Program-made: the position numbers and the translations under genes
Notes under the pieces: generated by a model
Seen by the model: only the letters and a program-made list of their open reading frames with translations
The model's database searches: none
What the model was told of the DNA's origin: nothing
Source of the DNA: Saprospiraceae bacterium
GTDB lineage: Bacteria > Bacteroidota > Bacteroidia > Chitinophagales > Saprospiraceae
Assembly: GCA_020528935.1 (NCBI GenBank)
Contig: JAJDFU010000308.1
Location: 1 to 17,544 of the forward strand
Length of the DNA stretch: 17,544 bases
Direction of reading: 5' to 3'
Part shown: positions 14,219 through 17,544 of the stretch, in pieces
Position numbering within the stretch: the first letter of the stretch is position 1
Layout of the letters: each line of letters starts with the position of its first letter

Positions 14219-16414
14219 TCAGTTGGCCAGGTCGGATAAAAATTTGATGCGCATCAGCTGGATCTCCTCTATGGTGATGTCGTCCTCTTTGAGCTCGTTG
14301 TAGGCTTCCAGTTCCGAATCGGTATCGGCCTGCATGAAGTACTCGTAGATGTCTTCGCGGGAGTACTCGTCCACATTTTCCTCGACGTAATAGTCGATGT
14401 TGAGCTTGGTGCCGGAGGTGACGATGGCGTAGAGCTCCTGCAGCAGGTCTTCCATGCTGATGTTGTTGGAGGCCGCCAGGTCTTCCAGGGGGATCTTGCG
14501 GTCGATCCCCTGAATGATGTTGACCTTGATCTTGGACTTATTCGCCACTTGCTTGACCACGAAGTCGTTGGGGCGTTCGATGTCGTTTTGGTCCACGTAG
14601 TCCTGGATGAGTTCCAGGAAGGGCTTTCCATAGCGCATGGCCTTGCCCTTGCTCACGCCGCTGATCTGGGCCATATCCTCCATGCTGAGGGGGTATTGGG
14701 TGGCCATGTCTTCCAGGGATGGATCCTGGAAGATGACGAAGGGCGGCACATCGCGGCGGCGGGCTTCCTTGCGGCGCAGATCCTTCAGCATTTTCATGAG
14801 TGCCTCATCCAGTACGGCCGAGCCGTTGGATGCCGGTTGAGCCGGAGCCAGCTCGTCGTAGTTGTGGTTGATGGGCACCTGAATGGCATGCGGCTTTTTC
14901 ATGAAGGCGCGGCCTGCCGGGGTGAGCTTCAGCAGGCCGTAGCTCTCTACGTCCTTGTACAGCAGGTCGTTGAGCATGGCCTGGCGGAAAACCGTGCTCC
15001 AGAACGTATCGTCCTGCGCTTTGCCTTTGCCAAAAATGGGCTTTTGATCGAAGCCGTAGTCGCGCATCTGCTTGGTATCTCGCCCGCGCACGAAGTCGAT
15101 AAGGGTCTTGATGCCGTAGTTTTCGTCTAACTGCTCCACGGCTTGCAGTCCGAGTTGCATTTCCTTTTTGACCTCGACGCGCTCCTTGGGGTAGCGGCAG
15201 TTGTCGCACATGTTGTCACAACCGCTGTCGTCGTATTCTTCGCCGAAGTAATGCAGCAGGAATCTGCGGCGGCAGGCCGTCGTTTCGGCATAGGCCATGA
15301 CCTCCTGCAGCAATTGGTTGCCCATTTCCCGTTCGGCCACGGGCTTGTCGCGCAGGAATTTTTCCAGCTTCAGTATATCCTTGTAGGCGTAAAAAGCCAC
15401 GCAGTGCCCCTCCAGGCCATCCCGGCCGGCCCGGCCGGTCTCCTGGTAGTAGTTCTCGATGCTTTTCGGGATGTCGTAGTGGATGACAAAGCGCACGTCC
15501 GGCTTGTCGATCCCCATGCCGAAGGCGATGGTCGCCACGATCACGTCCACCTCCTCCATGAGAAAGCCGTCCTGGGTCTTGGAGCGCACCTTGGCATCCA
15601 GGCCGGCGTGATAGGGGGCAGCCTTGATGTCGTTCACCAGCAGGGCTTTGGCAATGTCTTCAGCCGATTTCCGGCTCTGTACGTACACGATGCCCGACTG
15701 GCCGTCCTTTTCTTTGGCGATCTGGATGATCTGCTTGATCACTTCCTCGTGCTTGCCCTTGGGGCGCACCTCGTAGTACAGGTTCTCGCGATTAAAGGAA
15801 GAGATGAAGGTTCGCTCGTCCGCCATATTGAGGTTCTTCACGATGTCGGACTGCACCTTGGGGGTGGCCGTAGCGGTCAGGGCCACTACGGGGATGTCGG
15901 TGCCGATGGCATCCAGCATATCGCGAATGCGGCGGTATTCCGGCCGGAAGTCGTGGCCCCATTCGGAAATGCAGTGCGCCTCATCCACGGCGACGAAGGA
16001 GATATTCACCTGTTGAAAAAAGGCAATGTTCTCGCCCTTGGTCAGCGTCTCGGGCGCAATGAAGAGCATCTTGGTCTTCTCGTCCATGATGTCCTGCTTC
16101 ACTTTCTTCATCTGCGCCTTGGTCAGGGAGGAGTTCAGGAAGTGGGCCACCTCATTGTCTTGGCTGTAGCCGCGGATGGCATCCACCTGGTTTTTCATTA
16201 GTGCGATCAGAGGGGATATGATCAGGGCGGTGCCGTCCAGCAGGAGGGCCGGCAGTTGATAGCACAGGGACTTGCCCCCGCCGGTAGGCATAATGACGAA
16301 GGTGTCCTGGCCGTCCAGTACACTGCGAATGATAGACTCCTGATTGCCTTTGAATGCATCAAATCCAAAATGTTGCTGCAATGCGTCGTGCAGACTTTCC
16401 ACGGTCGTAATCAT
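14219..16414 (-). CDS. recQ: RecQ family ATP-dependent DNA helicase
   Basis: RecQ unwinds DNA 3' to 5' in recombination and replication-fork repair. The 731-residue protein shows Walker A MPTGGGKSLCYQ (42-53), the DEAH box VDEAHCISEWGHDFRPEY (143-160), TATATP (180-185), and motif VI QETGRAGRDG (324-333). Four zinc-binding cysteines follow (Cys381, Cys399, Cys403, Cys406), then an RQC winged-helix region (about 410-515) and an HRDC domain (about 540-608, with SMEDMAQISGVSKGKAMRYG). An acidic C-terminal extension of ~120 residues, ending EEIQLMRIKFLSDLAN, is longer than in E. coli RecQ and common in Bacteroidota. The start MITTVESLHDAL at 16414 is preferred over an upstream start at 16477 whose 21 extra residues look unrelated. 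It heads a short unit with aroQ. Confidence 0.96.
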   Translation of the reverse strand: MITTVESLHDALQQHFGFDAFKGNQESIIRSVLDGQDTFVIMPTGGGKSLCYQLPALLLDGTALIISPLIALMKNQVDAIRGYSQDNEVAHFLNSSLTKAQMKKVKQDIMDEKTKMLFIAPETLTKGENIAFFQQVNISFVAVDEAHCISEWGHDFRPEYRRIRDMLDAIGTDIPVVALTATATPKVQSDIVKNLNMADERTFISSFNRENLYYEVRPKGKHEEVIKQIIQIAKEKDGQSGIVYVQSRKSAEDIAKALLVNDIKAAPYHAGLDAKVRSKTQDGFLMEEVDVIVATIAFGMGIDKPDVRFVIHYDIPKSIENYYQETGRAGRDGLEGHCVAFYAYKDILKLEKFLRDKPVAEREMGNQLLQEVMAYAETTACRRRFLLHYFGEEYDDSGCDNMCDNCRYPKERVEVKKEMQLGLQAVEQLDENYGIKTLIDFVRGRDTKQMRDYGFDQKPIFGKGKAQDDTFWSTVFRQAMLNDLLYKDVESYGLLKLTPAGRAFMKKPHAIQVPINHNYDELAPAQPASNGSAVLDEALMKMLKDLRRKEARRRDVPPFVIFQDPSLEDMATQYPLSMEDMAQISGVSKGKAMRYGKPFLELIQDYVDQNDIERPNDFVVKQVANKSKIKVNIIQGIDRKIPLEDLAASNNISMEDLLQELYAIVTSGTKLNIDYYVEENVDEYSREDIYEYFMQADTDSELEAYNELKEDDITIEEIQLMRIKFLSDLAN

Positions 16415-16589
16415 AGCATACGATTCTGGGTCGGAGGAATGCTGTACTTTTGTCGTCCAATCGGGCCAAAGACCCAATTAAGTTAGGCAAAAAATGGGGA
16501 TAAAAATAATTTTTAACGGTTTTCCAATCAGGCGGTTATAATCGCTCTCAACCCTGTTTTTGAAAAAGCTTTCAAAAGTACAAAATTTT
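16415..16589. promoter_or_regulatory. Divergent recQ-kdsD control region with a dyad before kdsD
   Basis: This 175-bp AT-rich gap holds both starts. TTTTGAAA (16558-16565) and TTTCAAAA (16570-16577) form a perfect 8-bp inverted repeat with a 4-bp spacer, ending 12 bp before the kdsD ATG. That suits an operator or a weak leader hairpin near the ribosome site. A TATAAT lies at 16537-16542, but the -10 of this phylum differs. The plus strand has TACTTTTG (16445-16452), which fits TAnnTTTG but would give a leader of about 130 nt. Confidence 0.4.
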
Positions 16590-17544
16590 ATGGGGAAGTC
16601 CGAAGAACTCATCCTGGAAACTGCCCGCCGCACGCTGCGCATCGAAGCGGAGGTGATCCGGGGTCTGCAGGACAGCATCGACGAGGATTTCCGCCAATGC
16701 GTACAACTCATCTTCGAAAGCCCCGGCCGCGTGGTGGTAACCGGCATCGGCAAGAGCGCCATCGTAGGGCAGAAGATCGTGGCTACGCTCAACTCCACGG
16801 GCACGCCCGCCCTGTTTATGCACGCCGCCGATGCCATCCACGGCGACCTCGGTATGATAAGACCACCTGACCTGGTACTTTGTTTATCCAAAAGCGGTGA
16901 AACTCCCGAAGTGAAGGCCCTGGTGCCCCTGCTGCGCAATCTGGGGCGCACCCTCATCGGCATGGTGAGCCAGTCGGATTCCTACCTGGCCCGCCGTGCG
17001 GATTTCGTTCTGCTCACCCCCGTCAGCCAGGAAGCCGACCCCAACAATCTGGCTCCCACCGCCAGCACCACCGCTCAAATGGCTATGGGCGACGCCCTGG
17101 CCACCGCCCTGCTGGCCCTGCGCGGCTTCACCCCGGCCGACTTCGCCCAGTATCACCCCGGCGGCGCACTCGGCAAGCAACTCTACCTGCGCGTGAACGA
17201 TCTCTACCCCCAAAACGAGAAACCGGCCGTTGGCCTGCAAGCCTCCCTGTCCGAGACCATCCTGGAGATGACCTCCAAGCGCCTGGGCGCTACCGCCGTA
17301 CTGGACGAGCAGGGCCGACTGGCCGGGGTCGTCACCGACGGCGACCTGCGCCGCATGCTGGAACGAAGCGGCGGCCAGGACGGCATTCAGGCACAGACCA
17401 TCATGACCCCAAACCCCAAGACCATCCCTCCCGACGCCCTGGCCGTAAAAGCCCTGCAGCCCATGCCCCAGCCACGAATTACCCAGCTGCTGGTAGTGGA
17501 CGAAGAACGCGGGTACCTGGGGCGGGGCAACCCTGGCCCTTTTA
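16590..17544 (+). CDS. kdsD: Arabinose-5-phosphate isomerase KdsD/KpsF (SIS plus CBS domains), 3' end missing or corrupted
   Basis: The enzyme interconverts ribulose 5-phosphate and arabinose 5-phosphate, the first step towards Kdo for lipopolysaccharide. 318 codons are visible without a stop. The SIS domain has VVVTGIGKSAIVGQKIVATLNSTGTPALFMHAADAIHGDLG (48-88), CLSKSGETPEV (98-108), NLAPTASTT (153-161) and YHPGGALGK (188-196). CBS 1 (about 205-262) includes AGVVTDGDLRRML; CBS 2 starts near 270 (IMTPNPKTI). The tail departs from the family: PMPQPRITQLLVVDEERGYLGRGNPGPF where about LMRQHRITQLLVVD..GYLGVxHLHDLL is expected. This suggests base errors at the very end of the sequence rather than biology. 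In Bacteroidota recQ and kpsF-type genes are often neighbours (from memory), as here. Confidence 0.93.
   Translation, partial: MGKSEELILETARRTLRIEAEVIRGLQDSIDEDFRQCVQLIFESPGRVVVTGIGKSAIVGQKIVATLNSTGTPALFMHAADAIHGDLGMIRPPDLVLCLSKSGETPEVKALVPLLRNLGRTLIGMVSQSDSYLARRADFVLLTPVSQEADPNNLAPTASTTAQMAMGDALATALLALRGFTPADFAQYHPGGALGKQLYLRVNDLYPQNEKPAVGLQASLSETILEMTSKRLGATAVLDEQGRLAGVVTDGDLRRMLERSGGQDGIQAQTIMTPNPKTIPPDALAVKALQPMPQPRITQLLVVDEERGYLGRGNPGPF

Noticed and set aside
16445..16452. TACTTTTG as the kdsD promoter
   Set aside because: It matches the -7 consensus but has no -33 partner and would give a leader of ~130 nt. It may be chance and is mentioned only as a possibility.
16537..16542. TATAAT as a sigma-70 -10 box for kdsD
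   Set aside because: Primary promoters in this phylum use TAnnTTTG; there is no TTGACA-like box at the right spacing.

Overview
The window looks like a chromosomal segment of a GC-rich Gram-negative member of Bacteroidota, most likely a Saprospiria/Lewinella-like lineage (class-level placement is inference). Supporting signs are a secreted protease ending in a type IX secretion (T9SS) sorting domain, KdsD of the Kdo/LPS pathway, and TAnnTTTG-type -7 promoter elements in front of sufB and of the ABC exporter gene.

Left part (1-6366, minus strand): a complete SUF iron-sulfur cluster operon read right to left as sufB-sufC-sufD-sufS-sufE-sufT-like, followed by a small GNAT-like gene and an intrinsic terminator. 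SufS and SufE mobilise sulfur from cysteine, SufBCD is the scaffold/ATPase, and the SufT-like protein belongs to the MIP18 maturation family. In front of sufB a 19-bp dyad overlaps the -7 element and looks like an operator for an iron- or cluster-sensing repressor. Immediately behind the terminator, at the left edge, the minus strand begins the 5' end of a bacterial group II intron of class C type. That is the classic insertion position of this class, after a terminator hairpin.

Middle part (6507-11865): a T9SS-exported subtilisin-family protease (minus), a GNAT-family protein and an AstE/AspA-type zinc hydrolase (both plus), and a half-size ABC exporter (minus).

Right part (11997-17544): radC (minus) diverges from rnpA (plus). 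rnpA overlaps by 4 bp a small membrane protein of unknown function, whose stop is shared tail-to-tail with aroQ. aroQ lies just behind recQ (minus). recQ diverges from kdsD (plus), which runs to the window end. The last ~30 codons of kdsD depart from the family pattern, as if the sequence there were of poor quality.

Every stretch above about 100 bp without a gene is described below; no intergenic stretch exceeds 300 bp. I found no tRNA, rRNA, CRISPR array, transposase, defence system or clearly new multigene system. The most notable points are the group IIC intron at the SUF terminator and the operator-like dyad at the SUF promoter.
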